Source: an uncultured Alphaproteobacteria bacterium (lineage in GTDB: Bacteria; Pseudomonadota; Alphaproteobacteria; RF32; CAG-239). Taken from it: a stretch of DNA of 64,000 bases. Position 1 is the stretch's first letter. Each line of letters opens with the position of its first letter. The stretch is taken from assembly GCA_949493535.1 (NCBI GenBank), contig CASZWJ010000005.1:1-64000 (forward strand), read 5' to 3'. Below the pieces are notes generated by a model. The model was not told the DNA's origin and ran no database searches. It was given only the letters and a program-made list of their open reading frames with translations. This document shows, piece by piece, positions 1-10,607 of this stretch. The position numbers and the translations under genes were made by a program.

Positions 1-52
1 AAAAGCCCCGAAAGTTCCGCATAATACTCAGAGAGCATCGCGGTTTCGGGGC
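1..52 (-). terminator. Second, distal copy of the same terminator (copy 1)
   Basis: This is the same hairpin as at 112-163: GCCCCGAAA at 5-13 and TTTCGGGGC at 44-52. On the minus strand it is followed by at least four T. It would act as a back-up stop for transcripts leaving thrS. Confidence 0.6.
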
Positions 53-111
53 AGTATCGGAGCGGCCGTCAAACTGGGCGCCGCCGGCCGTTGCCTTTAG
101 ACTTTAATAAA

Positions 112-163
112 AAAAGCCCCGAAAGTTCCGCATAATACTCAGAGAGCATCGCGGTTTCGGGGC
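112..163 (-). terminator. thrS-proximal intrinsic terminator (copy 2)
   Basis: Read on the minus strand, GCCCCGAAA (155-163) pairs with TTTCGGGGC (116-124), and a T run (complement of A 111-115) follows. It lies about 45 bases past the thrS stop. The loop is long, about 30 nt, and may fold internally. Confidence 0.7.
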
Positions 164-208
164 AGTGTCGGAGCGGCCGTCAAACTGGGCGCCGCCGGCC
201 GTTGCCGG

Positions 209-2140
209 CTAGCGGTCTTGAGACGGCATTGTTGCTTCGTCAACCATTGCTTTGATGAAGTCATCAAGTTTCATGACTTCTTGTTTGTCAGAACCGATAC
301 GGCGGATTGTTACCGTTTGGTTTTCTTTTTCTTTGGCACCGACAACGGCAATAACCGGAATTTTCGCAACGGAATGTTCACGGACTTTATAATTAATCTT
401 TTCATTTCTGAGGTCAGATTTTGCATATAGTCCGGCGCGTCTTAATTTTTCGGTTACTTCTTGTGCGTAGTCGTCAAAATCGCTGGTAATCGGCGCAACA
501 ACGACCTGCTCGGGAGAAAGCCACAAAGGCAGTTTGCCGGCATGGTTTTCAATCAAAATACCGAGAAAGCGTTCAATTGAGCCGAACAGGGCGCGGTGCA
601 ACATAACCGGCTGATGTTTTTCTCCGTCTTCGCCAATGTAAGAAATATCAAAACGCTGAGGCAGGTTCATGTCCATTTGAACTGTGCCGCATTGCCATTC
701 GCGGCCGATTGCGTCTTTGAGAATGAACTCCAACTTCGGTCCGTAGAAAGCGCCTTCGCCGGGGTTGATTTCATACTCGTAACCATTGTGCTCCAAAGCA
801 TTGGCCAAAGCTTTTTCTGAAATATCCCAAACTTCGTCGGAACCGATACGATAGATGCTGTCCGGACGGGTTGAGAGATAAATCTTCACATCACTGAAGC
901 CAAAGTCTTTGTAAATGTCCAAAATCAATTTAATGGTTTTGACGCATTCTTCTTCCATTTGGTCAAGCGTGCAGAAAATATGCGCATCATCTTGGGTAAA
1001 CTCGCGAACGCGCATCAAGCCCATAAGGGAACCGGAAGCTTCATAGCGGTTGACCATGCCGAATTCGGCCACGCGCAACGGCAAATCGCGGTAAGATTTA
1101 ATGCCTTGCTTGTAAACCAACAGGCCGCCGGGGCAGTTCATCGGCTTAACGCAGAATTGTTTTTCGTCTTCGGTTTTGCCTGAATAGTTATGTGCGCCGT
1201 ATTTATCCCAGTGTCCGGAAGTTTCCCACAGGCAACGGTCCATAATACGCGGCGTGGCAATTTCGATATAGCCGTTGTTTTCTTGGCGGCGACGCATGTA
1301 TTCAATCAATTTGCGATAGATTTTATAGCCTTTGTCATGCCAGAAAACGGCACCGGGGGCATATTCGGGTTCAAAGTGGAACAAGTCCATCTCGCGACCG
1401 AGTTTGCGGTGGTCGCGCTTGGCGGCTTCTTCCATCATTTCCAGATAAGCTTTGAGGTCTTTTTTGTCAGCCCAGGCCGTTGCATAAATACGCTGCAGCA
1501 TTTCTTTTGTTGAATCGCCGCGCCAATATGCGCCGGCAACTTTCATCAGTTTGAAGGCATCGCCGATTTTGCCCGTTGAAGGAACGTGCGGACCGCGGCA
1601 AAGGTCCGTGAAAGAGCCTTGGCGGTATAATGAAATCGTTTCTGATTCCGGCAGGTCTTCAATAATTTCAGCTTTGTAGTTTTCACCCAAATCTTTGAAA
1701 TATTTGATAGCTTCGTTACGCGGCATGACAATGCGTTCAAGCTTTTCGTCGCGTTTGACAATCTCTCGCATTTTCGATTCGATTTTTTCAAAATCGTCAG
1801 TCGTAAAAGGCTCTTTGCGGGCAAAGTCATAGTAAAAACCGTTGTCAATGGCCGGTCCGATTGTAACTTGCACATCGTTCCAGAGTTCTTTGACGGCCTG
1901 AGCCATAACATGCGAGCAGGAGTGACGGATAATTTCCAAACCCTCTTTATCCTTGCCGGTGATAATAGTCACGGTTGCGTCGGTAGTGATAGGAGTGCTC
2001 AGATCTTGTGTCTTTCCGTTAACGGTAATGGCTAAAGCGGCTTTAGCCAGGTTAGAACTGATTTTATTGGCGATGTCAAAACCGTTGACCCCGCTTTCCA
2101 TATCTAATTTACTGCCGTCAGGCAATTTAATCGCAACCAT
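209..2140 (-). CDS. thrS: Threonyl-tRNA synthetase
   Basis: Class II aminoacyl-tRNA synthetase that charges tRNA-Thr in the cytoplasm; 643 aa, the usual full length. The order is typical: N-terminal TGS domain (VAIKLPDGS start), the SAD editing domain with its HSCSHVMAQA motif, the class II catalytic core with the zinc-ligand segment VKPMNCPGG, and a C-terminal anticodon-binding domain (VVVAPITSDF onward). The ATG at 2140 is preferred over an in-frame ATG 14 codons upstream because AAAGGAAA lies just before it and the protein then starts at the TGS domain. A duplicated terminator follows. Confidence 0.97.
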   Translation of the reverse strand: MVAIKLPDGSKLDMESGVNGFDIANKISSNLAKAALAITVNGKTQDLSTPITTDATVTIITGKDKEGLEIIRHSCSHVMAQAVKELWNDVQVTIGPAIDNGFYYDFARKEPFTTDDFEKIESKMREIVKRDEKLERIVMPRNEAIKYFKDLGENYKAEIIEDLPESETISLYRQGSFTDLCRGPHVPSTGKIGDAFKLMKVAGAYWRGDSTKEMLQRIYATAWADKKDLKAYLEMMEEAAKRDHRKLGREMDLFHFEPEYAPGAVFWHDKGYKIYRKLIEYMRRRQENNGYIEIATPRIMDRCLWETSGHWDKYGAHNYSGKTEDEKQFCVKPMNCPGGLLVYKQGIKSYRDLPLRVAEFGMVNRYEASGSLMGLMRVREFTQDDAHIFCTLDQMEEECVKTIKLILDIYKDFGFSDVKIYLSTRPDSIYRIGSDEVWDISEKALANALEHNGYEYEINPGEGAFYGPKLEFILKDAIGREWQCGTVQMDMNLPQRFDISYIGEDGEKHQPVMLHRALFGSIERFLGILIENHAGKLPLWLSPEQVVVAPITSDFDDYAQEVTEKLRRAGLYAKSDLRNEKINYKVREHSVAKIPVIAVVGAKEKENQTVTIRRIGSDKQEVMKLDDFIKAMVDEATMPSQDR

Positions 2141-2241
2141 ATTAAAATTTCCTTTTATTAATTTTTGTTTTTGCTGCTTCATATCCGAATGCCGAAAGGC
2201 GAAACAGCATGAATTCCCTTCGGCAAAACTTATCTGAAGAA

Positions 2242-3396
2242 CTATTTTGAAGTAAGCAGTTCCTTATAAACTTCAATTGTTTTATCACACATAATCTGTT
2301 TTGTAAAATTATCTCTGACATTTTTAATTGCCGCTTTGCTGATTTTTTCTTTTTCGGCATCGCTCAGATTCAAAGCCCAGTCCAGAGCGTCGGCCAAAGC
2401 CTGCGGATTATCATATTGATAAAGTTTTCCTGTTACGCCGTCTTTGATTGTGTCAAGAGAACCGCCGATGTTTGAAGCGACAACGATTTTGCCCATAGCC
2501 TGCCCTTCAACGGAAATGCGCCCGAATGCTTCGGGTTCGATTGCTGTTGAGAGGATGACGTTGGAAACCATCATCAAAGCTGGCACATCGCTGTAACGTC
2601 CGAAAAAGCCGACGCGGTTTTCCAGTTTATATTGGCGGGTCAGCTCGTGCAGATAATCAACATATTTCTGCCGTCCTTGGCTGTCGCCGGTAATAATGCA
2701 ATAGTAATTTTTGTTTTTCATTTTGGACAAAGCTTCAAGCAGAAGATGCTGGCCTTTCCAGCGGGTAACGCGTCCGGGAAGCAATATAACCGGTTTGTCG
2801 TCGGCGATGTTATATTCTTTAATTTTGTTAATCATCCGTTCTTGCGTCACCAATTCCGGCGCAAAGCGTTCAATATCGGCGCAGCGGTGAATGAGGCGGA
2901 TATTGTTTTCATCGATTTTATAGTTTTTCAAAAGGTGGTTTTTGATATGTGTTGAAATCGCAATCACCTTTTCGCCGAAAGTCATAACCTTGTTATAAAT
3001 CTTTTTGAGGCCGAAAGGTCCGAGGCCGTAAGTGCCGTGAAAGGTTGTCATATAATGGACGCCGGCGCGTTTGGCTGCCCAATAAGCACTCCAGGCCGGC
3101 GCGCGCGAACGGGCATGAACGATGTTTATGCCGTTTTCTTTAATGATTTTTTCCAAACGGCTGATGTTTTTCCTGATTGTAAAAGGATTTTTGCTTTTGA
3201 GCGGCAAAGTAAAATGCTTGACTTTGATTCTGTCAAGGTCATAGACCATGCGTCCGCCTTTGGATGCGACAAAATTTTTGATTCCTTGCTTTTGCAGTTC
3301 GGTAGCCATTTCAACGGTTCCGACTTCTATGCCGCCGGTTTCCAGTTCGGGCAGTATCTGTAGAATTACCGGGTTTTTGTCTTTACCTTTACTCAT
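2242..3396 (-). CDS. Glycosyltransferase family 4 (GT-B)
   Basis: 384-aa retaining glycosyltransferase that probably transfers a sugar from a nucleotide-sugar donor to a cell-surface glycan or lipid acceptor. The N-terminal half starts with ILPELETGGIEVGTVEMA, the acceptor-side loop of GT-B enzymes. The C-terminal half carries ILLPGRVTRWKGQ and the donor-binding E-x7-E segment EPEAFGRISVEGQ. The start at 3396 follows AGAGGA; a longer reading would begin inside the promoter region shared with the divergent hydrolase. No sugar genes are nearby, so the substrate (LPS core is one guess) is open. The gap to thrS is about 100 bases, so co-transcription is possible. Confidence 0.9.
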   Translation of the reverse strand: MSKGKDKNPVILQILPELETGGIEVGTVEMATELQKQGIKNFVASKGGRMVYDLDRIKVKHFTLPLKSKNPFTIRKNISRLEKIIKENGINIVHARSRAPAWSAYWAAKRAGVHYMTTFHGTYGLGPFGLKKIYNKVMTFGEKVIAISTHIKNHLLKNYKIDENNIRLIHRCADIERFAPELVTQERMINKIKEYNIADDKPVILLPGRVTRWKGQHLLLEALSKMKNKNYYCIITGDSQGRQKYVDYLHELTRQYKLENRVGFFGRYSDVPALMMVSNVILSTAIEPEAFGRISVEGQAMGKIVVASNIGGSLDTIKDGVTGKLYQYDNPQALADALDWALNLSDAEKEKISKAAIKNVRDNFTKQIMCDKTIEVYKELLTSK

Positions 3397-3443
3397 ATTT
3401 TTTCTATAATCCTCTAATCTTTCAACCTGGAGTTTATCAAAAA

Positions 3444-4202
3444 ATGCCAAGCTGCACATTTAACTCGCAATTTACAACTAATTTTGAACAGAGCCAAGCA
3501 AAAACTTCCGAAACTAACAAAAATAGCTCGGATTTTACCGTCGTTTACGTCCACGGGCTTTGTTCCGACCCTTGGGGACGCAAACCGGAAGAAGTAAAAC
3601 GCTTTTGCGAAGAAAATAATATTTCTTTTTTCCGATTCGAATTGGCCGGACACGGGGCTGATCGGGAAAATTATGAAAAGGTTGATTTCAACACGTGGAA
3701 AGGGCAGATTCTTGAAGTGGTTGACAAGATGGTTGTGGGAAAAATCCTTTTTATCGGCTCGTCTTTGGGCGGTTGGCTGAGTCTGATTGCCGCCAGAGAA
3801 CGTCCGGAACGAACCAAAGGCGTTATCGGCTTGGCACCGGCTCCTGATTTTACATATGATATGGAAAGATATGTTTTAACAGACGCACAAAAAACGGAAA
3901 TGAAAGAAAGCGGCCGCCTGTTATATCCGACGAAGGATTTTACTTATGTTGTCACTCAGAAAATGTTTGATACCGCGCGGAACAATCTGCTGCTTGAAGC
4001 CCCGTTGGCAATAACTTGTCCTGTTCATATCATTCACGGAACGGAAGATAAAAACCTTGATCCGCAAAAGCCGTTCAAACTGTTGAAGTGCCTGCAAAGC
4101 GAAGATGTTGTCCTAAAGTTGATAAAAGGCAGCAACCACAGCCTCGGCCGCGATGCAGACATAGAAGAACTGCTAAATTCGATTCGTTCCTTTATGGACT
4201 GA
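3444..4202 (+). CDS. Alpha/beta-hydrolase, serine esterase type
   Basis: 252-aa cytoplasmic hydrolase with no signal peptide. VVYVHGLCSDPWG gives the oxyanion-hole HG motif. GSSLGG, near residue 107, is the G-x-S-x-G-type nucleophile elbow. HIIHGTEDKNL supplies the acid residue, and the late GSNHSLG supplies the catalytic histidine. All three members of the triad can therefore be assigned. The overall layout recalls small acylglycerol or acyl-glucuronide esterases (ABHD10-like), but the substrate cannot be read from the sequence. It is transcribed divergently from the glycosyltransferase with only 47 bases between start codons. TGGAG lies 11 bases before the ATG. Confidence 0.85.
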   Translation: MPSCTFNSQFTTNFEQSQAKTSETNKNSSDFTVVYVHGLCSDPWGRKPEEVKRFCEENNISFFRFELAGHGADRENYEKVDFNTWKGQILEVVDKMVVGKILFIGSSLGGWLSLIAARERPERTKGVIGLAPAPDFTYDMERYVLTDAQKTEMKESGRLLYPTKDFTYVVTQKMFDTARNNLLLEAPLAITCPVHIIHGTEDKNLDPQKPFKLLKCLQSEDVVLKLIKGSNHSLGRDADIEELLNSIRSFMD

Positions 4203-4282
4203 TTGTTTTACCCTTCATCTATTGAATTGGTGCCTGAGCCCATTATTTAAAACTTAAATTGTAAAGTTTTAGGGGCACGGCA

Positions 4283-5437
4283 ATGCAGAATAAATTAGGA
4301 AAAAAAATATATGCGAAACTGCTGATAGTTTTATTGATAGCGGCGGTTCTGCTGGTTTATCAATTTGCGGTTATCCGCCCTGCGGACGGCAGGGAAGAGG
4401 CTGCTCAGCCGGTTTATAACGTTGTGCCGCTGAAAAGCGAAAACGTGACGGTTCAAAACCGTTATGTCGGTTATGTGACGCCGGTGCATTCGGTGTCGGT
4501 TATGCCATACATCAACGGTTATCTGGATAAAGTTTTAGTCAAAGGCGGAGACGAGGTCAAAGCCGGACAACTGCTGATAACCATTCAGCAGGATGAATAC
4601 AAAGCCCGTTTGGATGCCGCCAAAGCCGCCGTTCTTCAGGCCGATGCCGATTACAATAATGCCAATTTATATTACCAACGCGTTAAAAAGGCCGGCGGAC
4701 AGGCAATTTCCAAAACCGAACTGGACAATGCCAAAGCCAGATTCCTTTCGGCTCAGGCCGCTTTGGCGCAGGCAAAAGCCAATCGCGCTTTGGCTCAGGC
4801 AAATTATAATTATACGGAAATAAAAGCGCCGATAGACGGTGTTGTCGGCAATGTCAGCTTAACCAAAGGCGAATATGTTTCGCCGGCGTCAAAGCCTTTG
4901 TTAAGCATTATTCAAACCAATCCGATACGCGTTGTTTTTTCAATAACCGACAAAGATTATTTGAATGAAATTTCCAAAGGGGCAAATGCCCTGTTTAACG
5001 GCGATAAGATAAAATTGCGTCTGGCAAACGGAGAGATATTTGAAAAAGAAGGCCATTTTCAGTTTTCGGATAATGCCGTTGACCGCAAAACCAATTCGAT
5101 AGCCGTTTTCGCCGATTTTGAAAATGAAGGGCGGGCTTTGGTTGCCAATGCTTATGTTGATGTTTTGTTGGACAAGGTTTATGAAAACGGCGTGCTGATT
5201 CCGCAAAATCTGGTGACGCTTGGCTCAAATGAAAATTATGTATATGTCGTCAATAATTCAGAGCTGAAAAGGGTGCCGGTGGAAATTGTCAATACGGTCG
5301 GCGGCAGCTATCTGGTTAAAAATGCTTTTGCGCCGGACAGCTGGCTGGTAACGGATAAAGTCGGCAATTATCAAAAAGGGCAGAAAGTAAAAATCAAAAC
5401 AAGCGGTTCTAAGCTTGAAATGCCGGAGAAGAAATAA
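4283..5437 (+). CDS. RND efflux periplasmic adaptor (membrane fusion protein, AcrA/MexA type)
   Basis: 384-aa adaptor that joins the inner-membrane pump to the outer-membrane channel. An N-terminal membrane anchor at about residues 10-28 is followed by the lipoyl/barrel-sandwich segment ([25 protein letters not shown], split around the hairpin). Next come an Ala/Gln-rich coiled-coil hairpin at about 110-175 and the second lipoyl half ([20 protein letters not shown]). There is no lipobox cysteine, unlike AcrA, so it is held by the uncleaved anchor. AGGGGCA precedes the ATG. The stop overlaps the next gene by one base, so adaptor and pump are translationally coupled. Confidence 0.94.
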   Translation: MQNKLGKKIYAKLLIVLLIAAVLLVYQFAVIRPADGREEAAQPVYNVVPLKSENVTVQNRYVGYVTPVHSVSVMPYINGYLDKVLVKGGDEVKAGQLLITIQQDEYKARLDAAKAAVLQADADYNNANLYYQRVKKAGGQAISKTELDNAKARFLSAQAALAQAKANRALAQANYNYTEIKAPIDGVVGNVSLTKGEYVSPASKPLLSIIQTNPIRVVFSITDKDYLNEISKGANALFNGDKIKLRLANGEIFEKEGHFQFSDNAVDRKTNSIAVFADFENEGRALVANAYVDVLLDKVYENGVLIPQNLVTLGSNENYVYVVNNSELKRVPVEIVNTVGGSYLVKNAFAPDSWLVTDKVGNYQKGQKVKIKTSGSKLEMPEKK

Positions 5438-8400
5438 TGTTTTCGCAATATTTTATTGATAAGCCGCGTTTTGCCGGAGTTGTGTCAATAGTCATGGTTT
5501 TGCTGGGCTTATTGGCTTTGGCCGTGCTTCCCGTTTCGCAATATCCGGAGATTACGCCGCCGCAGATTGTTGTGCAAACCACTTATCCGGGCGCCAATGC
5601 TCAAGTGCTGGTCGATACTGTGGCCGTTCCGGTTGAAAACCAGATTAACGGCGTGGAAGACATGCTGTACATGTCGTCAACTTCGGATGACAGCGGACAA
5701 TATACGCTGACCATAACCTTTAATATCGGCACCGATCCCGATATCGCTCAGGTAAAAGTTCAAAACCGCCTGTCACAGGTAATGTCGCAGTTGCCGGAGA
5801 TTGTAACCCGACAGGGTATTACCGTAAAAACTCAAAACCCGAATATTTTGGGTATGCTGGCGCTGCGTTCGCCGAACAATACTTATAATGACCTTTATCT
5901 CAGCAACTATGCTTATACAAATCTGCAAAATCCGTTGGCGCGAATTGAAGGTATCGGTAATGTCCAGATATATGGCCCGCAATATTCAATGCGTGTTTGG
6001 CTCAATGCCGACAAACTGACGTCGCTGGGGCTGGACAGTACCACCGTTGCCAATGCGATTTCCTCTCAGAATATTCAGGCCTCGGTCGGAACAATCGGCG
6101 CCGCGCCGAACCCCGACAGCAATGCGGTTGTTTTGTCTTTGACCGCCAAAGGCCTACTGAATAATGTCAAAGATTTTGAAAACATTGTCATTGCAACTTC
6201 GCCGGAGGGCGGCGTTGTCCGCTTGAAAGACGTGGCAAATATTGAGCTTGGGGCAGACAACTACGGCATGAATGCCCATTATGACAATGCGCCGGCCGTC
6301 ATTATCGGTTTGAGCCAGACGCCGAACTCAAATTCCTTAAACATTATGAAAAGCGTTTATAAAGAGATTGAAAATCTGCAGGCCTCTTTTCCTGATGACA
6401 TGGAATTGATTGTCGGCTACGATTCGACCAAATATGTCAGCGCCTCCATTGCCAGCATTGTCGAAACGCTGGTAATAACCTTTGCGCTGGTGGTTTTGGT
6501 CACTTATGTCTTTTTACAGAGGGCCAAGACGACCTTAATTCCGCTGATTACCATTCCCGTTTCGCTGATTGCGACTTTTGCCGTCATTTATCTGCTGGGA
6601 TTTGATATTAATATCTTAACGCTTTTTGCGATGATTCTGGCAATCGGCTTGGTGGTGGACGATGCAATTATCGTGGTGGAGCGCGTACAATATCTTATGG
6701 TTTATGAAAAGCTGGATTCCCATGCCGCTTCGGTCAAAGCCATGAAGGAGATTGCCAGCGCGATTGTGGCGACAACCTTTGTTTTGCTGTCTATTTTTAT
6801 TCCGGTCGGCTTAATGGCGGGCATTACCGGAAAAATTTATCAGCAGTTTGCGGTAACAATTGCTACGGCAGTCGTCTTCTCGGCTTTTAACGCCTTAACG
6901 CTCAGCCCGTCGCTTTGCGCGATTTTCCTTCGCGATGACAAACAGGATAATCCTAAAGGATTTTTCAAATGGTTTAACGATATGATTGATTGGTTTAAAG
7001 AAAAATATCTGGCGGTGGTCGGCTATTTTTCCAAATATGTCGCCGTTACCGCGTTGGTGACTTTGGCAACCATTGCCGTAATCGGTCTTGGTTTTAAGCT
7101 GACGGCAACTTCGTTTCTGCCGGAAGAAGACCAGGGCATTATTTTTGCCAATCTGCAATTGGACGATACTGCCGGCATTAACCAGACAAACAAGGTTTTG
7201 GCCGAGGTTGCCGAAAAAGCAATGAAGATTGACGGCGTCAAATATTTTATTTCCGTTGCCGGATACAGTATGCTTGGCGGCGGCGGCGAAAATGTGGCGC
7301 TGGGCATTGTCGGGCTTGACGACTGGTCAAAACGCAAAAGCAAAAGCCTGTCTATTGAAGCGTTAACGTCAAAATTGCTGGAAACCTTTGCCGGCAATAA
7401 AGATGCGGATATCAACTTTTTTGCGCCGCCGTCAATCCCCGGCATCGGCAAAAGCAACGGTTTGTCTTTGGAATTGGTGGCAAAGAACGGCAGCATAACC
7501 CCGAATCAATTGTTTGACGTTATGGAAAACTTTTTGGGCGAATTGAATAAATCTCCTGAATTGGCTTATGCTTTCTCGACGTTCACCGCCAATGCGCCGC
7601 ATATTTATCTTGATGTTGACCGCACCAAGCTTGAATCTTATCAAATTCCGGTCGTAAACCTGTTTACGGCGTTGCAAAATAATCTGGGCTCCAGATATAT
7701 CAACAATATTACTTTGAGCGGTCAGGTGAATAAGGTGATTATTCAGGCGGATTATCAATACCGCAAATCCGTGGAAGACATAAATAACATTTATGTTCCG
7801 TCGGCAACCGGAGCTTTGATTAAAGTGGAAAGCTTTGCCGATGTCCGCACCAGCATTTCGCCGAAAATTATTTACCGTTATAACCAATATACCGATGCTT
7901 CGGTGGTTGCGCAGTCAAAAGCCGATGTCAGTACCGGTACGGCAATCGGTTCAATCAGAAATATTGCGCAGAAAATTTTGCCCAAAGAATATGGTATTGC
8001 CTGGACGGGATTGAGTTTGCAAGAGGTTCAGGCTGCAGGCTTGGCAACCTTCCTGATTATTCTGGCTTTGGTCTTCTGCTATCTGTTTCTTGTGGCTTTG
8101 TATGAAAGTTGGATGCTGGCCTTTGCCGTGATGTTTTCGACTGTGTTTGCCATTTTAGGCGCCTTAATCGGTTTGCATGTGATGGGGCAGTCCTTGAGTA
8201 TTTATGCCCAGCTGGGATTAATTATGCTGATAGGTCTGGCGGCTAAAAACGCGATTTTGATTGTTGAATTTACCAAAGCTTATCGCGATGACGGCGCTTC
8301 TATTTTAGAAGCCTCTAAAAAAGGTGCCGGAGAAAGGTTCCGCGCGGTTTTGATGACGGCGTTAACCTTTATTTTGGGCGTTTTCCCGATGATTGTTGCC

Positions 8401-8646
8401 AAAGGTGCCGGCGCCTCAAGCCAAATTTCAATCGGAACTTCTGTTTTTTACGGTATGATTATGGCAACCTTTGTCGGTATCATTTTCATTCCGGCGCTGT
8501 TTGCCCTGTTTGAAACGATAAAAGAATGGAGCGGCGGTGGAAAAGCAGAAAAGAAAATTCAAGAGCAGGTAAAAAAACAAGGAAATCCGCTGGAAATTAA
8601 GCTTGATGATAAAGACCGGACAGAAGGAGGCGAGCAAAATGGCTAA
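5437..8646 (+). CDS. RND multidrug efflux pump, HAE1 family (AcrB/MexB type)
   Basis: 1069-aa proton-driven inner-membrane pump that exports hydrophobic compounds across both membranes. The start is typical ([13 protein letters not shown]), with TM1, a large porter domain, TM2-6, a second porter domain and TM8-12. The proton-relay residues are visible: the double aspartate in [13 protein letters not shown] (TM4) and the lysine in [13 protein letters not shown] (TM10). The length matches the family (about 1030-1070 aa). The substrate range is not predictable. It overlaps the adaptor by 1 base and the outer-membrane gene by 8 bases. No TetR- or MarR-type regulator is adjacent. Confidence 0.96.
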   Translation: MFSQYFIDKPRFAGVVSIVMVLLGLLALAVLPVSQYPEITPPQIVVQTTYPGANAQVLVDTVAVPVENQINGVEDMLYMSSTSDDSGQYTLTITFNIGTDPDIAQVKVQNRLSQVMSQLPEIVTRQGITVKTQNPNILGMLALRSPNNTYNDLYLSNYAYTNLQNPLARIEGIGNVQIYGPQYSMRVWLNADKLTSLGLDSTTVANAISSQNIQASVGTIGAAPNPDSNAVVLSLTAKGLLNNVKDFENIVIATSPEGGVVRLKDVANIELGADNYGMNAHYDNAPAVIIGLSQTPNSNSLNIMKSVYKEIENLQASFPDDMELIVGYDSTKYVSASIASIVETLVITFALVVLVTYVFLQRAKTTLIPLITIPVSLIATFAVIYLLGFDINILTLFAMILAIGLVVDDAIIVVERVQYLMVYEKLDSHAASVKAMKEIASAIVATTFVLLSIFIPVGLMAGITGKIYQQFAVTIATAVVFSAFNALTLSPSLCAIFLRDDKQDNPKGFFKWFNDMIDWFKEKYLAVVGYFSKYVAVTALVTLATIAVIGLGFKLTATSFLPEEDQGIIFANLQLDDTAGINQTNKVLAEVAEKAMKIDGVKYFISVAGYSMLGGGGENVALGIVGLDDWSKRKSKSLSIEALTSKLLETFAGNKDADINFFAPPSIPGIGKSNGLSLELVAKNGSITPNQLFDVMENFLGELNKSPELAYAFSTFTANAPHIYLDVDRTKLESYQIPVVNLFTALQNNLGSRYINNITLSGQVNKVIIQADYQYRKSVEDINNIYVPSATGALIKVESFADVRTSISPKIIYRYNQYTDASVVAQSKADVSTGTAIGSIRNIAQKILPKEYGIAWTGLSLQEVQAAGLATFLIILALVFCYLFLVALYESWMLAFAVMFSTVFAILGALIGLHVMGQSLSIYAQLGLIMLIGLAAKNAILIVEFTKAYRDDGASILEASKKGAGERFRAVLMTALTFILGVFPMIVAKGAGASSQISIGTSVFYGMIMATFVGIIFIPALFALFETIKEWSGGGKAEKKIQEQVKKQGNPLEIKLDDKDRTEGGEQNG

Positions 8647-10111
8647 ATATTTAAGCTTTATATTATTGGCTTCTGTTGCGGCTTGTACGGTCGGGCCTGA
8701 TTATCAGCGTCCGGCGGAATATTCCGATTCTGAAATCAGTCAAAGTTTGGATTTGCATAACGAAACGCCGCGAAAAGTTAATAAAGATTGGTATAAGAGC
8801 TTTCAGGACAACACGCTGAATAATTTGGTGTCGCAAGGCTTGGAAACTTCGCCGAACGCTAAAATCGCTGTGGCTAGATTAAGACAGGCGCGGGCGGCTT
8901 TGCAGATTGATTCGGTCAACAATTTTCCGATGATTAATGCCGCCGGCAGCTACAATTATAATAAAACCAGCAAAAACAGCGGCTATCCGATTGGAACAAA
9001 TTATTTCCAGACCGGACTTGATGCGTCATGGGAGCTGGATATTTGGGGGCAGGGGCGCCGCCAGACGGAAAGCGCCGCCGCATTATATAAAGCGGCTGCC
9101 GCCAATGTTGAAAATGCCAATCTTTCTTTGACTGCGGAAATTGCAGCGGACTATGTCAATTATCGCATGGCTCAGGAACAGCTGCGCATTTCTGAACAAA
9201 ATCTGGTTTTGCAGGAAGATATTTTCAAAATCGTCAATTCAAAATATGAAGCGGGGCTTGAAAATGCGAGCGCCTTAAATCAGGCCAAATATGCAGTCGA
9301 AACGACCAAAGCCTTAATTCCGGAATTACAATATCAGGTTGAGGCTTATAAAAACGCGTTGTCAACGCTTGTCGGCAAATTGCCCGGCAGTTTGGATAAT
9401 GTTTTGGTGTCCGCTTCTCAAAATCTGGTTCGCCGCCGGTTTAAGGTAGACATAAATCAACTGTATGAACTGCCGGTCAGCGTGGTGCGCCTGCGGCCGG
9501 ATGTGCGTATTGCCGAATATCGGCTGATTTCTAAAAATGCAAATGTCGGTGCGGCAATTGCCCAACTGTTTCCAAACGTATCTTTAAGCGGTTTCTTGGG
9601 ATTCCAGTCGACCAAGCTTTCAAATATTGTCGGCGGCAACAGCTTTGCCTACAGCTATGTTCCGGGGGGTAACCTGCCGGTATTCCGCTGGGGGCAGTTG
9701 ACCCAAAATATTGAATTGCAGAAAGGGGTTGCGGAAGAAGCGGTATATCTTTATCAAAACGCGTTGCTGAGTGCTGCTTCCGAGATTAAAAATGCCTATA
9801 CCGGCATTGCCCGCGAATATGAGAAAAATCAGGCGGCGCGCAATGCGGTCGTGGCTCAGAAAAAGGTCTTGGATTTAAGTCTGGAACGTTATAGGCAGGG
9901 TTTAACTGATTTTAATGTTATTTTGACCGCTGAACAGGATTTGCTGGAATCTCAAAACAATTTTATTGCCAGCAACGGTGCCGTTTATCAGAATATCATA
10001 GCTTTTTATAAGGCCGTCGGCGGCGGTTATACCGGAAATCGGGAAGAAAAATTCAAATGCCTTTCCGAAACAGGGTGCCTGTCCGGCAGTGACAACGGCT
10101 ATTATAAGTAA
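8639..10111 (+). CDS. Outer-membrane efflux lipoprotein (OprM/NodT type)
   Basis: 490-aa TolC-family channel that completes the tripartite pump. A lipoprotein signal ends at LLASVAAC, followed at once by TVGPDYQRP, a hallmark of this family. Two repeats of the outer-membrane efflux domain follow; the conserved segments [12 protein letters not shown] and [11 protein letters not shown] are visible. The start at 8639 has a strong GGAGG 9 bases upstream and lies inside the end of the pump gene (8-base overlap). Upstream in-frame start codons lack a Shine-Dalgarno sequence. It converges with the lipoprotein gene at 10119, with 7 bases between the stops and no obvious terminator. Confidence 0.94.
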   Translation: MAKYLSFILLASVAACTVGPDYQRPAEYSDSEISQSLDLHNETPRKVNKDWYKSFQDNTLNNLVSQGLETSPNAKIAVARLRQARAALQIDSVNNFPMINAAGSYNYNKTSKNSGYPIGTNYFQTGLDASWELDIWGQGRRQTESAAALYKAAAANVENANLSLTAEIAADYVNYRMAQEQLRISEQNLVLQEDIFKIVNSKYEAGLENASALNQAKYAVETTKALIPELQYQVEAYKNALSTLVGKLPGSLDNVLVSASQNLVRRRFKVDINQLYELPVSVVRLRPDVRIAEYRLISKNANVGAAIAQLFPNVSLSGFLGFQSTKLSNIVGGNSFAYSYVPGGNLPVFRWGQLTQNIELQKGVAEEAVYLYQNALLSAASEIKNAYTGIAREYEKNQAARNAVVAQKKVLDLSLERYRQGLTDFNVILTAEQDLLESQNNFIASNGAVYQNIIAFYKAVGGGYTGNREEKFKCLSETGCLSGSDNGYYK

Positions 10112-10118
10112 AATCGGA

Positions 10119-10598
10119 TTACAAATCGCCCAAATCAAAAGGCTTATGCTGTAAAACACGCTGAGGCTTATAAATATACAGATTGGTAATTTCCGGAATA
10201 TTGGCCGTCCGGTGCCAATAACCGCGTTTTTCCATACAGCGCCGATAAACGCGCGGGCTGACCTCAGTATCATCTCTCAGCGAATTGACCAAAATCGGCT
10301 GTGCGCCGACATAAGGGACATAACTTGCCCAAATGCCTTTGCCGGCGTGCCAGTCGGCGCGGATTTTCAACTTGGCTTCTTCCGAATAAAACCAACTGGA
10401 AATATCCGGCAGAAAACGAGTCGGCTCTGCCACGCGCATACATTCGGAATGGTCGCTGGAAAATTTTTGGACACCCGTTCCCTCTCGTCCCCAATGGTAA
10501 ACAACCTGTCCTTGCGGCTTGTCATCATAAAGGGAAAAAATGCCGCAGCCGCTGAGGGTGATGCAAAGGGCAAGGCTTGCCAAAAATTTATTTTTCAT
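10119..10598 (-). CDS. Small lipoprotein of unknown function
   Basis: 159 aa. The signal sequence ends in a good lipobox, CITLSGC, with Cys near residue 18, so the mature protein starts CGIFSLYDDKP and should be membrane-anchored. The mature part is rich in Trp, Tyr and Arg, holds two further cysteines (HSECM and RRCMEKRG), and has no recognisable enzymatic motif. ATG follows AAGGAAAAAAC. It lies 9 bases downstream of the GST gene on the same strand, so the two probably share a transcript. I do not recognise the family. Confidence 0.75.
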   Translation of the reverse strand: MKNKFLASLALCITLSGCGIFSLYDDKPQGQVVYHWGREGTGVQKFSSDHSECMRVAEPTRFLPDISSWFYSEEAKLKIRADWHAGKGIWASYVPYVGAQPILVNSLRDDTEVSPRVYRRCMEKRGYWHRTANIPEITNLYIYKPQRVLQHKPFDLGDL

Positions 10599-10607
10599 GT
10601 TTTTTCC

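Larger units (their letters stand above)
1..206. repeat. Tandem 95-bp repeat carrying a terminator, downstream of thrS
   Basis: Positions 1-95 and 112-206 are the same 95-base unit at an offset of 111, with a single mismatch (A56 versus G167). Between them is a 16-base AT-rich spacer. Each unit carries a GCCCCGAAA/TTTCGGGGC hairpin and then a GC-rich arm with two CGGCCG words. The first copy begins at the window edge, so further copies to the left cannot be excluded. The proximal copy ends 3 bases from the thrS stop codon. Confidence 0.9.

Noticed and set aside
1..206. CRISPR-like array
   Set aside because: Only two units, each 95 bp with a terminator stem and a 16-base AT spacer; no cas gene is present anywhere in the window.
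4253..4274. AAAACTT/AAGTTTT inverted repeat before the efflux operon
   Set aside because: Short and AT-only; no local regulator gene to pair with it.
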